Below, piece by piece: positions 27,811-37,782 of a stretch of DNA of 64,000 bases. Made by a program: the position numbers and the translations under genes. Positions within the stretch are counted from its first letter, which is position 1. Every line of letters starts with the position of its first letter. The notes beneath the pieces were generated by a model that worked only from the letters and a program-made list of their open reading frames with translations, was not told where the DNA came from and ran no database searches. The stretch comes from Oceanobacillus sp. Castelsardo (GTDB lineage: Bacteria; Bacillota; Bacilli; Bacillales; Amphibacillaceae), in contig NZ_LYCS01000004.1 in the NCBI RefSeq assembly GCF_001659985.1, positions 124,001 to 188,000 of the forward strand. The letters are read 5' to 3'.

Positions 27811-29493
27811 TTATACCTTCTCTTTTTCTATATCCTCTTCTACTAATTTTCTTCTTAAAATCTTCCCTACAGCAGTTTTCGGTAATTCATCTCGAAACTC
27901 ATATATTTTAGGAACTTTATAGACTGCAAGATTTTTCTTCATAAATTCATCTAATTCTTCCTCAGTTATTTGATACCCCTTCTTTAACACAATATATGCT
28001 TTTACTGTTTCGCCACGGTAAGAGTCGGGTACACCGGCCACAACTGCTTCTTGAATCGCATTATGTTCATAGAGGACTTCTTCCACTTCTCTCGGATAAA
28101 TATTATAACCACTTGCAATAATCATATCTTTTTTACGATCTACAATATAGAAATAACCATCCTCATTCATATATCCTAAATCGCCAGTAAATAACCAATC
28201 ATCCTTTAATACTTTCTCTGTCTCTTCTGGATTATTCCAATATCCTTTCATAATCTGAGGACCCTTTACAGCAATTTCACCAATTTCACCCAAATCCACT
28301 TCTTCTAAATCGGAGTCTACACGAAAGATTTTCGCATCTGTATCTGGCCACGGTACACCTATACTTCCATTTACCCGTTTTTCCCAAACAAAATTAGCAT
28401 GAGTAACAGGCGAAGATTCCGTCAATCCATACCCTTCAACAAGTCTTCCTCCGGTTATCTCTTCAAATTTTTCTTGGACTTCAACAGGAAGAGCAGCAGA
28501 TCCACTTAAACAAGCCTCAATAGAGGATAAATCATACTTATGCAGATCTGGATGGTTTAAAAGGGCAATATAAATAGTCGGCGCACCAGGAAATAAAGTA
28601 GGTCTTTGCCTTGATATCGCTTTCAGTACATCGTTAGGATTAAATTTTGGCATTAATATCATTTTAGATCCTTGCATCACTGAAAAGTTCATAACAGTTG
28701 TCATTCCGTACACGTGGAAAAACGGGAGAACTGCTAATACCGTTTGACGCTTATTTTTTGATTTGTATAACCAATGATCACACATTTGGACGTTAGCAAC
28801 TAAATTATAATGAGTAAGCATCACACCTTTTGGATTACCAGTAGTTCCGCCAGTATACTGAAGAAGGGCTAAATCTTCTTTTGGAGTAATATCGACTTCT
28901 AAATATTCACTACTTGCCATATCCAACATATCTTTCCATACATGGGTATCATGTGTTTGTTCAACCTTAACGACTATGTTATATTCACGTTTTTGTATAA
29001 ATGGGTAAATGACATTTTTGGGAAAGGGAAGATAATCTTTAATTCCAGTAACAATAGTATGATGAAGATTTGTTTTATTACGCACATTCTTTACTTTAGG
29101 CAACAAGATATCTAAACAAACAATAAATTTAGATTCTGAATCTATTAACTGATACTCAAGTTCTCTTTCTGTATACAATGGATTTGTTTGAACAACAATA
29201 CCTCCTGCCATGAGTGTAGCGTAATAACTAATTACGGATTGCGGGGTGTTTGGAAGCATGATGGCTACTTTATCACCTTTCGCTAAACCTAGCGCTTGAA
29301 GATAACTAGCCATTTTTTTAGATTGTAAATAAAGTTCCGCGAATGTCATTTCTTTTCCCATAAAATGTAGCGCAGAATCTCCACTATACCGTTCAGCACT
29401 TTCACGTAAAAACATGTGTAATGACTTTTCATCATAAGTTATGCTTTTTGGTATTTCACTTGGATAATGATCATGCCACTTTTTATGTTCCAC
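27811..29493 (-). CDS. lcfA: LcfA, long-chain fatty-acid--CoA ligase
   Basis: LcfA activates fatty acids to acyl-CoA with ATP at the inner membrane surface. The AMP-binding signature LLQYTGGTTGNPKGVMLTH is near residue 215, followed by VEGYGLTESSPVTH and the GDLGYMNEDGYFYIVDRKKDMIIASG hinge motif. The catalytic lysine is in KTAVGKILRRKL near the C-terminus. The length of 560 residues equals that of B. subtilis LcfA. No FadR box was seen directly upstream of it, unlike the fadR promoter. Confidence 0.95.
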   Translation of the reverse strand: MEHKKWHDHYPSEIPKSITYDEKSLHMFLRESAERYSGDSALHFMGKEMTFAELYLQSKKMASYLQALGLAKGDKVAIMLPNTPQSVISYYATLMAGGIVVQTNPLYTERELEYQLIDSESKFIVCLDILLPKVKNVRNKTNLHHTIVTGIKDYLPFPKNVIYPFIQKREYNIVVKVEQTHDTHVWKDMLDMASSEYLEVDITPKEDLALLQYTGGTTGNPKGVMLTHYNLVANVQMCDHWLYKSKNKRQTVLAVLPFFHVYGMTTVMNFSVMQGSKMILMPKFNPNDVLKAISRQRPTLFPGAPTIYIALLNHPDLHKYDLSSIEACLSGSAALPVEVQEKFEEITGGRLVEGYGLTESSPVTHANFVWEKRVNGSIGVPWPDTDAKIFRVDSDLEEVDLGEIGEIAVKGPQIMKGYWNNPEETEKVLKDDWLFTGDLGYMNEDGYFYIVDRKKDMIIASGYNIYPREVEEVLYEHNAIQEAVVAGVPDSYRGETVKAYIVLKKGYQITEEELDEFMKKNLAVYKVPKIYEFRDELPKTAVGKILRRKLVEEDIEKEKV

Positions 29494-29555
29494 TTACATA
29501 CCTCCTTTTTACTTATTATGACCATTATACAGATAAAATGCCATTTTTTGAATAT

Positions 29556-29636
29556 TTATATAAAATAAACAACTCCACAAATCATAAAAATAACAGCTAC
29601 AACAATTAATATTTTAGCTAATCTTTCAAATACCAT
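29556..29636 (-). CDS. 26-residue membrane peptide upstream of lcfA
   Basis: A short reading frame MVFERLAKILIVVAVIFM... ends in VVYFI and is preceded by GAGGTGG at seven-base spacing. One hydrophobic segment spans residues 8-26 after a short charged start. It sits 24 bases after the DUF350 gene stop and 62 bases before lcfA. Function is unknown. The good ribosome binding site and operon-like position argue that it is real; its small size argues caution. Confidence 0.55.
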   Translation of the reverse strand: MVFERLAKILIVVAVIFMICGVVYFI

Positions 29637-29659
29637 CGTTTTCCACCTCGCGATTTATT

Positions 29660-30067
29660 TCAAAGAATATTTGCACCTATAACAAAAGATAACCCTATGG
29701 ATATCATCATGGATATAAATCCGACCGCATGATTTCCTTTCCCTATCTCCTCATCCACTTTTATAGTTGGTGTAAGAAACTCAAAGATAAAATAGCCTAG
29801 AAGTAATAAAAGAAAACCTAACGCTCCCCAACCTATACTTTGTAGAATTGTATCATTATGTTCAATCGAATAACGAAAAATAGTAGCTATTCCAAAGAGC
29901 TTTCCCCCTGTTGCCATTGCGACAGCGAAATTTCCATTTTTGATTTCTTGCCAATTTTTATATGAAGTAACCAATTCAAAAATTGCTAGGAAAATCATGG
30001 TACATAGTACAACAACACTATATCTTGCAGCAGTTATCACTATAACATTTTCCCAAAACATTTCCAT
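29660..30067 (-). CDS. yshE: DUF350 integral membrane protein (YshE-like)
   Basis: This 135-residue protein has four predicted membrane helices. The DUF350 pattern is visible: charged residues after the first helix (LVTSYKNWQEIKNGNFAVAMATGGKLFGIA), then a second half repeating the theme (EIGKGNHAVGFISMMISIGLSF), which suggests an internal duplication. Function is unknown. The position between mutS2 and lcfA matches B. subtilis yshE. Confidence 0.8.
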   Translation of the reverse strand: MEMFWENVIVITAARYSVVVLCTMIFLAIFELVTSYKNWQEIKNGNFAVAMATGGKLFGIATIFRYSIEHNDTILQSIGWGALGFLLLLLGYFIFEFLTPTIKVDEEIGKGNHAVGFISMMISIGLSFVIGANIL

Positions 30068-30152
30068 GAAAGATCTCCTTTCTATGTAATTCCAAGCTTA
30101 TCATAACATGTTTTTCAAATTTCTTCTCGTACGATTATTTATGTAGAAGTTA

Positions 30153-30196
30153 AAATAGCCAAGTCCTATTCAATGTTGTATAAGACATGGCTATTT
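30153..30196 (-). terminator. mutS2 terminator
   Basis: A 9-bp stem (30153-30161 with 30188-30196), extended by a further GTC/GAC pairing, lies just after the mutS2 stop. Confidence 0.65.
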
Positions 30197-30204
30197 ATTT
30201 TATA

Positions 30205-32550
30205 TTAACGAAATTCGATAATAGTAACTCCACTTCCGCCTTCACCATTTGCTCCGGGTCTTGCTGAAGCAATATTTGGATGTTTTTTCACAAAATCCTG
30301 CACGCCTTTACGTAAAGCTCCAGTTCCTTTTCCATGAATAATAGATACTCTCGGATAACCGGCTAACAAGCTATCATCAATATATTTTTCCAATTTAAAT
30401 AGAGCATCCTCATAACGCTCACCCCTTAAATCTAAATCTGTTTTAACATGGTAATTAGAACCTTTAATTGTTGTAACAGGTTTTTCATAATTTTGTTTCG
30501 GTTTACCTAATAACTGTAAATCTTTGCGTTTCATCTTTACTTTCATTATCCCAACTTGTACTAAGTATTCATTATCACTAATTTTTTCTAACACTTCACC
30601 TTTTTGATTTACCGTTAACAGTTTGATTTCATCTCCTGGATGAAGTTCGTTCGAGTCTTTTGATGAAACTTCTTGAGTTGTTGCATTTTTTCTTGATGAT
30701 AAATTTGGTTTTGCCTCTTCTAGCATCTTTTTGGCCTCAATCCACTCGTGTTCTTTTATCTCCACATTGGATTTCATATTTTTAATTTCATTTACAATGA
30801 TTTGTGCTTCTTCACGAGCTTTTATTAGGGCCTTTTCCGCTTTTTCTTCTGCTTTTTTAAATAATTGTTCACGTTTATCCAAAAATTGTTTATACTCTTT
30901 TTCTAGTTGACTACGGATTTCTTCGCTTTCTAATAATACATTATGAGCTTTTTCATAATCCTTTTCAGCTGAAATTTGAGACTTCTCTAACGAAGCAATC
31001 ATGTTTTCTACATTTTTAGAGTCTATCCCCACTAATCCTTTTGCTCTTTCAATAATTTGAGAATTTAACCCTAATCGACTTGATATTTCAAATGCATTAC
31101 TTCTTCCAGGTATACCCAGTAATAATCGATACGTCGGTTGTAATGTTTCCACATCAAATTCAACAGAGGCATTGATTACATTTTCACGATTATAGCCATA
31201 TGCTTTCAATTCTGGATAATGGGTCGTTGCAATAACCCGTGCATCTCTAGAAATAACTTCATCTAATATTGCCATTGCTAGTGCTGCGCCTTCACCTGGA
31301 TCTGTTCCCGAACCTAATTCATCAAATAATACTAATGAGCGCTGGTCCACATATTCAATAATGTCCACAATATTTGTCATATGCGATGAAAAAGTACTTA
31401 AATTTTGTTCAATCGATTGTTCATCTCCAATATCAGCAAACACCTCATGGAAGACTGCAAGTTCACAACCGTCTAATGCTGGTACTTGTAATCCCGACTG
31501 GGCCATTAAAGTACATAATCCGACCATTTTTAATGTAACCGTCTTACCGCCCGTATTTGGTCCGGTAATAACAATAGATGAATAAGATTCACCTATTTCA
31601 ATATCATTTGGAACAACTTCATCTGCGGATATTAGTGGATGGCGTGCTTGCTTCATCTTAATAATTCCTTGATCATTTATTTTTGGTTTTGCAGCTTTCA
31701 TTTGATTTCCTAATAAAGCTCTAGCATGAATAAAATCAATTATCCCTAATATAGATACGTTCTGATGTAGAGTTTCACTATGTTCTGCAATTAGTCCACT
31801 TAATTCCTTTAAAATCCGATCTATCTCTTGTTTTTCTTTCATATAAGCCGCTTGTAGATGATTATTTAATTCCACAACTGCTCTAGGTTCCATAAATAAA
31901 GTTTGGCCGGATGATGACTGATCATGAACTATACCACCAATTGCCGCACGATACTCTTGTTTTACTGGTATAACGTAACGATCGTTCCTTATGGTCACAA
32001 TCGAGTCGGATAACATTTTACTATTTGACCTTGTGTAACCTTCTAATTTTTCCCTTACTTTAGACTCGTAAGAACGAATGGATGAACGAATACCACGTAA
32101 CGTCTGAGATGCGCTATCCATTACATGACCATGATCATCAATACAATTTTTTATTTCTCGCTCTAGTTCCCCTAGTGATATAATTTCTTCTACCATTTCT
32201 TTTAATATCGGTAAATTCTCTTCTAAACCTCCAATAAAATTCTTTACTTTTCTTCCTCCGTATATGGTATCTGCTACGTTTAAACATTCTTCAGTAGTTA
32301 AGGTACCACCTATCTCACTCCGTTTGACACTCATCCGAATATCTGTAATTCCACCTAGCGGAATAGATTGATTTAGCCTTATAATTTGTGCCGCTTCATC
32401 CGTTTCATCTTGCATCCGATTTACCTTCTCTATTTCAGAGGAAGGTTTCATATTGGAAGCATAGTCTTTACCAATGGATGTTGCTGCCTGGTTAATTAGT
32501 TGCTCTGTAATCTTCTGAAATTCTAATGTTCGAAGTACTCGATCGTTCAT
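30205..32550 (-). CDS. mutS2: MutS2, ribosome-rescue/anti-recombination ATPase with Smr nuclease domain
   Basis: MutS2 lacks the mismatch-recognition domain of MutS. Studies in Bacillus link it to homologous recombination and to rescue of collided ribosomes. Visible domains are the clamp/core region, the ABC ATPase with Walker A GPNTGGKT and Walker [21 protein letters not shown], a long coiled coil (about 510-620) and the C-terminal Smr domain ([26 protein letters not shown]). The length of 781 residues is close to that of B. subtilis MutS2. It follows polX. Confidence 0.96.
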   Translation of the reverse strand: MNDRVLRTLEFQKITEQLINQAATSIGKDYASNMKPSSEIEKVNRMQDETDEAAQIIRLNQSIPLGGITDIRMSVKRSEIGGTLTTEECLNVADTIYGGRKVKNFIGGLEENLPILKEMVEEIISLGELEREIKNCIDDHGHVMDSASQTLRGIRSSIRSYESKVREKLEGYTRSNSKMLSDSIVTIRNDRYVIPVKQEYRAAIGGIVHDQSSSGQTLFMEPRAVVELNNHLQAAYMKEKQEIDRILKELSGLIAEHSETLHQNVSILGIIDFIHARALLGNQMKAAKPKINDQGIIKMKQARHPLISADEVVPNDIEIGESYSSIVITGPNTGGKTVTLKMVGLCTLMAQSGLQVPALDGCELAVFHEVFADIGDEQSIEQNLSTFSSHMTNIVDIIEYVDQRSLVLFDELGSGTDPGEGAALAMAILDEVISRDARVIATTHYPELKAYGYNRENVINASVEFDVETLQPTYRLLLGIPGRSNAFEISSRLGLNSQIIERAKGLVGIDSKNVENMIASLEKSQISAEKDYEKAHNVLLESEEIRSQLEKEYKQFLDKREQLFKKAEEKAEKALIKAREEAQIIVNEIKNMKSNVEIKEHEWIEAKKMLEEAKPNLSSRKNATTQEVSSKDSNELHPGDEIKLLTVNQKGEVLEKISDNEYLVQVGIMKVKMKRKDLQLLGKPKQNYEKPVTTIKGSNYHVKTDLDLRGERYEDALFKLEKYIDDSLLAGYPRVSIIHGKGTGALRKGVQDFVKKHPNIASARPGANGEGGSGVTIIEFR

Positions 32551-32571
32551 ACTAGTAAACTCCTTTTATTA

Positions 32572-34290
32572 CTACTTATTCCTGTTAAAAAATTTCATAA
32601 GTTTATCTTGATCCCATGTATTAATGACAGTATCTTTACAAATCCAACCTTTCCTTGCTGTTCCAACTCCATACTTCATATGTTCAAGCATATGGTAACT
32701 ATGCGCATCTGTATTTATTGCTAGAAGAACTCCTGCCTCCTGAGCCTGCCTCGCCCACTTAGCCGATAAATCTAAACGGTTTGGATTTGCATTTATTTCT
32801 AAAGCTGTATTTGTCTCTTTCGCTTTTTCAATTAATCTATTTACATCTACTTTATAGCCATTTCTTCTACCAATTAGTCTCCCTGTAGGATGGGCAATTA
32901 ATGAAACATATGGATTCTCCAATGCTGCAAATAACCTGTCCATGATTTGTTCCTCTGACTGATTGAAACTAGAATGAATCGCACCAATAACGAAATCCAT
33001 TTCTTTTAAGAAGTCATCTGAAAAGTCCAAACTACCGTCTGGTAAAATATCCATTTCCACTCCTGCAAATATATGAATATCATCATATTTCTCATTTAAC
33101 TTACTAATTTCTTCTCGCTGTTTTCTTAATCGATTTTCATCTAAGCCATTTGCAACACGAAGATACTTAGAATGATCTGTAATCGCTATATAGGAATACC
33201 CCTTATTTCGTACTTGATTAACCATCTCTTCCAATGATTGCGCACCATCACTGTACGTTGTGTGCATGTGTAGGTCGCCTTTTATATCATCCAGTTTTAA
33301 AAGTGGATAATCTTTTTCAAAAGACTCAACTTCCCCGGTATTTTCACGTATTTCCGGAGGAACATACGTGAAACCGAAATGATGGAAAAATTCTTCCTCA
33401 CTTTTAAAAGTTAGAACTTCTTTTGTCTCCTCAATTTCCACTCCATACTCACTAATCTTTTCACCTCGAGACTTTGCTAATTGCCTCATAGCAACATTAT
33501 GGTCTTTTGAACCGGTAAAATGATGTAAGGTCGTTGCAAATTCCTCTTCTGTAACAATCCTGAAGTCCACATTTATATCATAAACATCATCATAAATGAC
33601 AGATACCTTCGTGTCCCCTTTCGCAACAACATCCTTTATACCAGGCATATCTAAAAGTTGATTTTTAATAGACCGAGGATTTTTTGTTGAAATAATAAAA
33701 TCAATATCCTTTACTGTCTCCTTCATTCGCCTTAAACTTCCTGCCAATGAAAATAAATCAACATCTTTCATCGATTTTATGTAAGTCTCTATTTTTTCCG
33801 CAATAGGAATAACATTTGCAATCGGTAAACGTTCTGGACGAGTCCCCGCTTCTTCAATTGCTGCTAAAATTTTCTCAGCTGTTTTTTTACCGAAACCAGC
33901 AAGTGTTTCAACTTTACCATTCTTACATGCCGCTTTTAACGATTCCGCATCAGTTATGTTTAACTCCTGATAAAGCTTCGATAACTTTTTGCCACCTAGC
34001 CCTGGTAAATTAAGTAATGGAATTAAACCATTTGGAACTTCTTCCTCCAGTTGTTTAAGTGTCTCTGAAGTCCCATTTTCTATATACTCCACTATAACGG
34101 TATTCGTCCCCTTACCAATTCCCTTAATCTTAGTAAAATCATCAATTTCAGCAAGCGAACGTTCGTCTTTTTCTAATGCTTGTGCTGCTTTTCTGTATGC
34201 CGATATTTTAAAGGAATTCTCACCCTTTAGTTCTAAATATATTGCAATACTCTCGAGTAATTTTATAATATCTTTTTTATTTATTGTCAT
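32572..34290 (-). CDS. polX: PolX, family X DNA polymerase with PHP exonuclease domain
   Basis: PolX fills short gaps in base-excision repair and has 3'-5' exonuclease activity from its PHP domain. The order is an N-terminal helix-hairpin-helix region (GIGKGTNTVIVEYI, FGKKTAEKILAAI), a nucleotidyltransferase domain (SLRRMKETVKDIDFIIST, with the catalytic Asp pair), and the PHP domain (DLHMHTTYSDGAQSLEEM, ITDHSKYL, AHPTGR, NTDAHS). I choose the ATG at 34290, preceded by AAAGGTG; a GTG at 34302 is less likely. Length is 572 residues. Confidence 0.95.
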   Translation of the reverse strand: MTINKKDIIKLLESIAIYLELKGENSFKISAYRKAAQALEKDERSLAEIDDFTKIKGIGKGTNTVIVEYIENGTSETLKQLEEEVPNGLIPLLNLPGLGGKKLSKLYQELNITDAESLKAACKNGKVETLAGFGKKTAEKILAAIEEAGTRPERLPIANVIPIAEKIETYIKSMKDVDLFSLAGSLRRMKETVKDIDFIISTKNPRSIKNQLLDMPGIKDVVAKGDTKVSVIYDDVYDINVDFRIVTEEEFATTLHHFTGSKDHNVAMRQLAKSRGEKISEYGVEIEETKEVLTFKSEEEFFHHFGFTYVPPEIRENTGEVESFEKDYPLLKLDDIKGDLHMHTTYSDGAQSLEEMVNQVRNKGYSYIAITDHSKYLRVANGLDENRLRKQREEISKLNEKYDDIHIFAGVEMDILPDGSLDFSDDFLKEMDFVIGAIHSSFNQSEEQIMDRLFAALENPYVSLIAHPTGRLIGRRNGYKVDVNRLIEKAKETNTALEINANPNRLDLSAKWARQAQEAGVLLAINTDAHSYHMLEHMKYGVGTARKGWICKDTVINTWDQDKLMKFFNRNK

Positions 34291-34337
34291 TATTATTTTC
34301 ACCTTTTCATTTTAAAAATTACCTAACATAAAGGAGA

Positions 34338-34515
34338 CTTATTTCGAAGCTTGGCGGCACTTAAAGGCTGGGACAAAATTTTTTTAACCAGACGAAATCC
34401 GAACATGTTTGAGCGAATAATCGCTCCGGAAATATACTTCGCTTAAATAGTGCAATGTCCGTCTTTTAGGTGAAACACTTTAGTTATGTCCCAGCCTCTT
34501 TAGTAACGCCGCGTA
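34338..34515. repeat. Nested intergenic repeat between cvpA and polX
   Basis: The outer arms (26 bases at 34338-34363 and 17 bases at 34499-34515) are identical to those at 17282-17307 and 17332-17348. The interior is different: 34365-34497, bounded by the perfect inverted repeat AGGCTGGGACA / TGTCCCAGCCT (34365-34375 and 34487-34497). It lies inside the zapA-cvpA-polX-mutS2 gene run and has no ORF. Confidence 0.85.
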
Positions 34516-34628
34516 GATAAAATTAAAAGACTAATCCTTCTTATGTTAATACTATTGTACATGACATACAAATGTATAACTAATAAGATGAATCAGTCTA
34601 AATGTTATTTAATAGGAAAAATCCAATT

Positions 34629-35171
34629 CTACTTATCCTCCATAAAAGAGAACCATAAATCTAGGATTTTATCCGAGAAGTAAGGTGTCTGTTCAAGAAT
34701 AAATAGAGCAATTGGTGACCCATTTATCCATCCTTGCACTGTCTCAACTGGTGTTAATGCTAGAATATATAAAATAATAAAAGCAATCAAGTATACCTCT
34801 ATAAATCCAAATACTGCACCAAGCAATTTATTGATTGAATTAATAACAGGGATAGAAGCAACAAAATCAAGCATAGAAGCTATAATCTGCATAACTATTT
34901 TCACAGCAATAAAAATGAGTACAAAGGCTACCGCATTATAAAATCCATTTTCCAATGGTAATGTTTGAAGAAATGAAGCCCAGGTACTGTCAGGTAATTC
35001 AGGATATGGTATCCACAGTGCTAGTTTTGGACCCAAATCGTCATAATACATTGCTGCCACGATAAAAGCAACAATAAAACCTACTAAATGTAATATTTGT
35101 AAAATAAGTCCCCTTTTAAGCCCCATAAAAAAACCAAAGAATAAAAACAATAATAATACAAGATTAAACAT
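34629..35171 (-). CDS. yshB: CvpA-family membrane protein (YshB)
   Basis: This 180-residue protein has four predicted membrane helices and the CvpA/colicin-V-production family pattern (GLKRGLILQILHLVGFIVAFIVA, then INKLLGAVFGFIEVYLIAFIILYIL). The family is linked to envelope stress and purine metabolism in other bacteria, but its role in Bacillus is unknown. It lies seven bases after zapA and upstream of polX, the same order as in B. subtilis. Confidence 0.88.
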   Translation of the reverse strand: MFNLVLLLFLFFGFFMGLKRGLILQILHLVGFIVAFIVAAMYYDDLGPKLALWIPYPELPDSTWASFLQTLPLENGFYNAVAFVLIFIAVKIVMQIIASMLDFVASIPVINSINKLLGAVFGFIEVYLIAFIILYILALTPVETVQGWINGSPIALFILEQTPYFSDKILDLWFSFMEDK

Positions 35172-35177
35172 ATTTTA

Positions 35178-35441
35178 CTAATCCTCTTTCCTTTTCAATG
35201 AACCTACTAATCTTGCGTAATCTTCTTTTAATTTTAAGTAATCATTCATCGTATTTAAAGCAGTTAGGACAGCAAGACTTTCGGTATCAAGATTTCTATT
35301 AGCATTTTGCAAATCCTTCATTTTTTGATTGACAAGAGTTGCAACTAAACGTACATGACTTGCAGATTCTTCGTCAGCAACTACAGTATAAGGTCTATTT
35401 TTTATTTCCACGGTAACCCGTTCTTTTTTCACATCTGTCAC
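35178..35441 (-). CDS. zapA: ZapA, FtsZ-associated cell-division protein
   Basis: ZapA bundles FtsZ filaments and stabilises the Z-ring. The 87 residues show the short beta-sheet head (RVTVEIKNRPYTVVADEESASHVRLVATLVNQKM) and a C-terminal coiled coil. The length matches B. subtilis ZapA (YshA). It is divergent from rnhC and heads the zapA-cvpA-polX-mutS2 gene set. Confidence 0.93.
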   Translation of the reverse strand: MTDVKKERVTVEIKNRPYTVVADEESASHVRLVATLVNQKMKDLQNANRNLDTESLAVLTALNTMNDYLKLKEDYARLVGSLKRKED

Positions 35442-35604
35442 AAGAAAAGCCTCCCTGCCATAGAATTCTACACTTTATATTAACATGAACCCGTTATTTT
35501 AAAAAGATTATTTCCTTATCGCACGTAGTTTGCTATAGTCAATATATATTGTTAAATGGTAAATTAAATTCCTATGTTAAGGAAATATTTAAAGGAGAGA
35601 TATC

Positions 35605-36546
35605 TTGGGACAGATTGTAACTGAATTATCAATGGAAGTTATCCTAGAAATGAAACAGTACTATCAACATGGCCTTACCCCCACACCACAAGGAGCGGTA
35701 TTTCGGGCCAAGACAGACAATGCTGTTATTACTACATACAAATCAGGTAAAGTACTATTCCAAGGGAAGTCTCCTGAAGTGGAAGCAAATAAATGGGGAA
35801 TACATACGAAACAACCTATTTTACCCAATACAAATACTAAAACAAATAAAAGACATAGCTATTCACCAGAACGAACATTATTTTCTACTAGTCATATCGG
35901 ATCTGATGAAGCTGGAACTGGAGATTATTTCGGACCTATTACAGTGGGAGCGGTCTATGTAAAAAAAGAGCAAATCGGTTTATTAAAGGAATTAGGAATT
36001 AGAGACTCCAAAAATTTAACAGATCCTATAATTAGAGATTTATCTAAAGAAATTGTGAAATTAAAGATTCCTTACTCGCTTGTAATTTTACATAATGAAA
36101 AATATAATCGATTACAAAAAAAAGGGTGGTCTCAAGGGAAAATGAAAGCAATGTTACATCATTCAGCCCTAAATCATCTTAGAAAAAAAATAGGTGAAGA
36201 GGCATTGTATGAAGGTATATTAATTGATCAGTTTTGTGAACCTGGCGTATATATCAATTATTTAAAATCAGAAAATCAAAAGTTACAAGATAAAACCTTC
36301 TTTATGACCAAAGCGGAGAGTTATTCCATTGCAGTGGCAGCGGGTTCCATTGTTGCTAGAACTAGTTTTGTAAAGGAGATGGAAAAACTCTCAAGTAAAA
36401 TTGGTATCGAATTACCAAAAGGAGCCTCTAGTAAAGTGGATCAAGTTATTGCAAAAATATTAAAAACAAAAGGGGAAAGTGCCTTGGATTCTTTGGCAAA
36501 AGTTCACTTTGCAAATACGAAGAAAGCAAAAAAATACTTAAATTAA
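35605..36546 (+). CDS. rnhC: RNase HIII
   Basis: RNase HIII cleaves the RNA strand of RNA-DNA hybrids. The N-terminal TBP-like hybrid-binding domain (about 1-85) distinguishes it from RNase HII. The catalytic segment IGSDEAGTGDYFGPITVGA carries D101 and E102, and further acidic residues lie in GILIDQFCEPG. The start is TTG at 35605, preceded by AAAGGAGAG. The length of 313 residues is typical. It is the only plus-strand gene in this section. Confidence 0.95.
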   Translation: MGQIVTELSMEVILEMKQYYQHGLTPTPQGAVFRAKTDNAVITTYKSGKVLFQGKSPEVEANKWGIHTKQPILPNTNTKTNKRHSYSPERTLFSTSHIGSDEAGTGDYFGPITVGAVYVKKEQIGLLKELGIRDSKNLTDPIIRDLSKEIVKLKIPYSLVILHNEKYNRLQKKGWSQGKMKAMLHHSALNHLRKKIGEEALYEGILIDQFCEPGVYINYLKSENQKLQDKTFFMTKAESYSIAVAAGSIVARTSFVKEMEKLSSKIGIELPKGASSKVDQVIAKILKTKGESALDSLAKVHFANTKKAKKYLN

Positions 36547-36558
36547 AATATTAAATTT

Positions 36559-36596
36559 AAAGGAAGTCGCTTATGCATGCATAAACGACTTCCTTT
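36559..36596. terminator. Bidirectional terminator between rnhC and the LysM/3D gene
   Basis: An 11-bp outer stem (36559-36569 with 36586-36596) encloses the palindrome TTATGCATGCATAA, with A/T flanks on both sides, between convergent genes. Confidence 0.85.
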
Positions 36597-36609
36597 ATTT
36601 TCGGTAAAA

Positions 36610-37395
36610 TTAGTTAACAATAGTTACCTTAACATTGCGTCTACCCCAATTATACGCTTGTTCTTTTGTAGGTACATGAATATCGATTTTATTTCCTTGA
36701 ATTGCTCCACCTGTATCCGAAGCGGTTGCATAACCATATCCTTCTACATGCACTTTGGTCCCTAAAGGAATAACATTTGGATCTACTGCAATTACTTTCG
36801 CACTCGGGTTTGCTTTTAAATTCACTCCTGTTGCTGTTATACCAGAACACCCTGAACAATATGCGGTATATGCCGTGGCTTCTACGGAAATGGTTTTCCC
36901 TTGTGGTTTTGAATCATTACTAGAACTATCTATTTTCGTTTCCTCTTCTTTCTTGGATGAACTTACTTTAACATTAGATGTAGACTTTGATTCCACCGCA
37001 GGAACATTACCATTTAAAGCTAGTTTCTGACCTTCATAAATCATATGAGATGAAAGGTTATTCATTGTCTTTAACTGTGTAACGGTTATTCCATTAGCAC
37101 TACCAATTTTACCTAGTGTATCCCCTTTTTTAACAATATAATACCCGCCTTGATTACTTCTTTGCTTTTCCTGTTTTACTTCCTGATCACCTTTTATTTG
37201 TAAAATTTGTTTTGGATATATCGTAGTTCCTTTTAAATTATTCACTTCCATTAATGAATCTACTGTTGTATTATTTGATACGGCGATCTCCCAAAGTGTA
37301 TCCCCTTTTTGCACTTCATGTTGTGCAGATGCTACAGTTATTCCAACAAAGCTTGCCAAGATCAATCCCAAAAATACGGCTACTAAATTTTTCAT
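36610..37395 (-). CDS. Secreted LysM-3D cell-wall protein (YocH-like)
   Basis: The protein of 261 residues begins with a signal peptide (cleavage probably after ASA, about residue 24). Two LysM peptidoglycan-binding repeats follow (about 26-69 and 85-128; KGDTLWEIAVSNNTTVDSL and KGDTLGKIGSANGITVTQL), then a Ser/Lys linker. The C-terminal 3D domain (about 172-261) has its aspartates in AVDPNVIPLG, ASDTGGAIQG and IDIHVP. This domain is related to the lytic transglycosylase MltA fold. It resembles B. subtilis YocH, a wall hydrolase for muropeptide turnover. Confidence 0.88.
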   Translation of the reverse strand: MKNLVAVFLGLILASFVGITVASAQHEVQKGDTLWEIAVSNNTTVDSLMEVNNLKGTTIYPKQILQIKGDQEVKQEKQRSNQGGYYIVKKGDTLGKIGSANGITVTQLKTMNNLSSHMIYEGQKLALNGNVPAVESKSTSNVKVSSSKKEEETKIDSSSNDSKPQGKTISVEATAYTAYCSGCSGITATGVNLKANPSAKVIAVDPNVIPLGTKVHVEGYGYATASDTGGAIQGNKIDIHVPTKEQAYNWGRRNVKVTIVN

Positions 37396-37727
37396 TATGT
37401 AGTCCCCCTTTTATTATTGATTAAAGCCTCCGTTGCCTTTTGCAGATTTTTCGCTGGGGGGAGTAATCGCAGCCCCAGGAAGAAATTATAATAGCTTTCC
37501 TATCTGCCAAGCTTATCGTAACATGGTTAACACCTTAGTGCGGTTACACTCCATTTAAGAGTATATTTCATACATTACAACTACTATATATTTTGTTTAA
37601 TAGGTTCTATTCTCTATAAGACAAACATAACTATAATAATTTTGGCTTGTACTCCTACAATCTTTTATTAGAAAAATTCGCATACAATATTAGACTGGTA
37701 GGTTTCTAGTTATAAATGATAAGAAAA
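37396..37727. other. Intergenic region upstream of the LysM/3D gene
   Basis: No ORF is supported. It holds the second copy of a short repeat (core 37457-37474), which includes a CTGGGG/CCCCAG hairpin. Three TGTWAH-like hexamers occur near 37517-37550, but without proper WalR spacing. Confidence 0.5.
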
Positions 37728-37768
37728 AACACATAGAATCTCCCCTTTCGGAAAAAATTCTATGTGTT
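37728..37768 (-). terminator. pheT terminator
   Basis: A 12-bp perfect stem (37728-37739 with 37757-37768) and a T run on the minus strand follow the pheT stop. Confidence 0.85.
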
Positions 37769-37782
37769 TACTTTACAAACTT

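Noticed and set aside
29494-29660. FadR operator upstream of lcfA
   Set aside because: No TGAATGA/TCATTCA palindrome is present in this interval.
37420-37560. Possible ydaO-type c-di-AMP riboswitch upstream of the LysM/3D gene
   Set aside because: Such riboswitches often precede wall hydrolase genes, but the conserved helices and GGGUGAAUC-like segments are not present in the right orientation. The visible hairpin belongs to a repeat also found upstream of lonA.
37510-37560. WalR boxes (TGTWAH-N5-TGTWAH) for the YocH-like gene
   Set aside because: TGTAAC, TGTTAA and TGTTAC hexamers occur on the minus strand, but their spacings (10 and 3 bases) do not fit the direct repeat.
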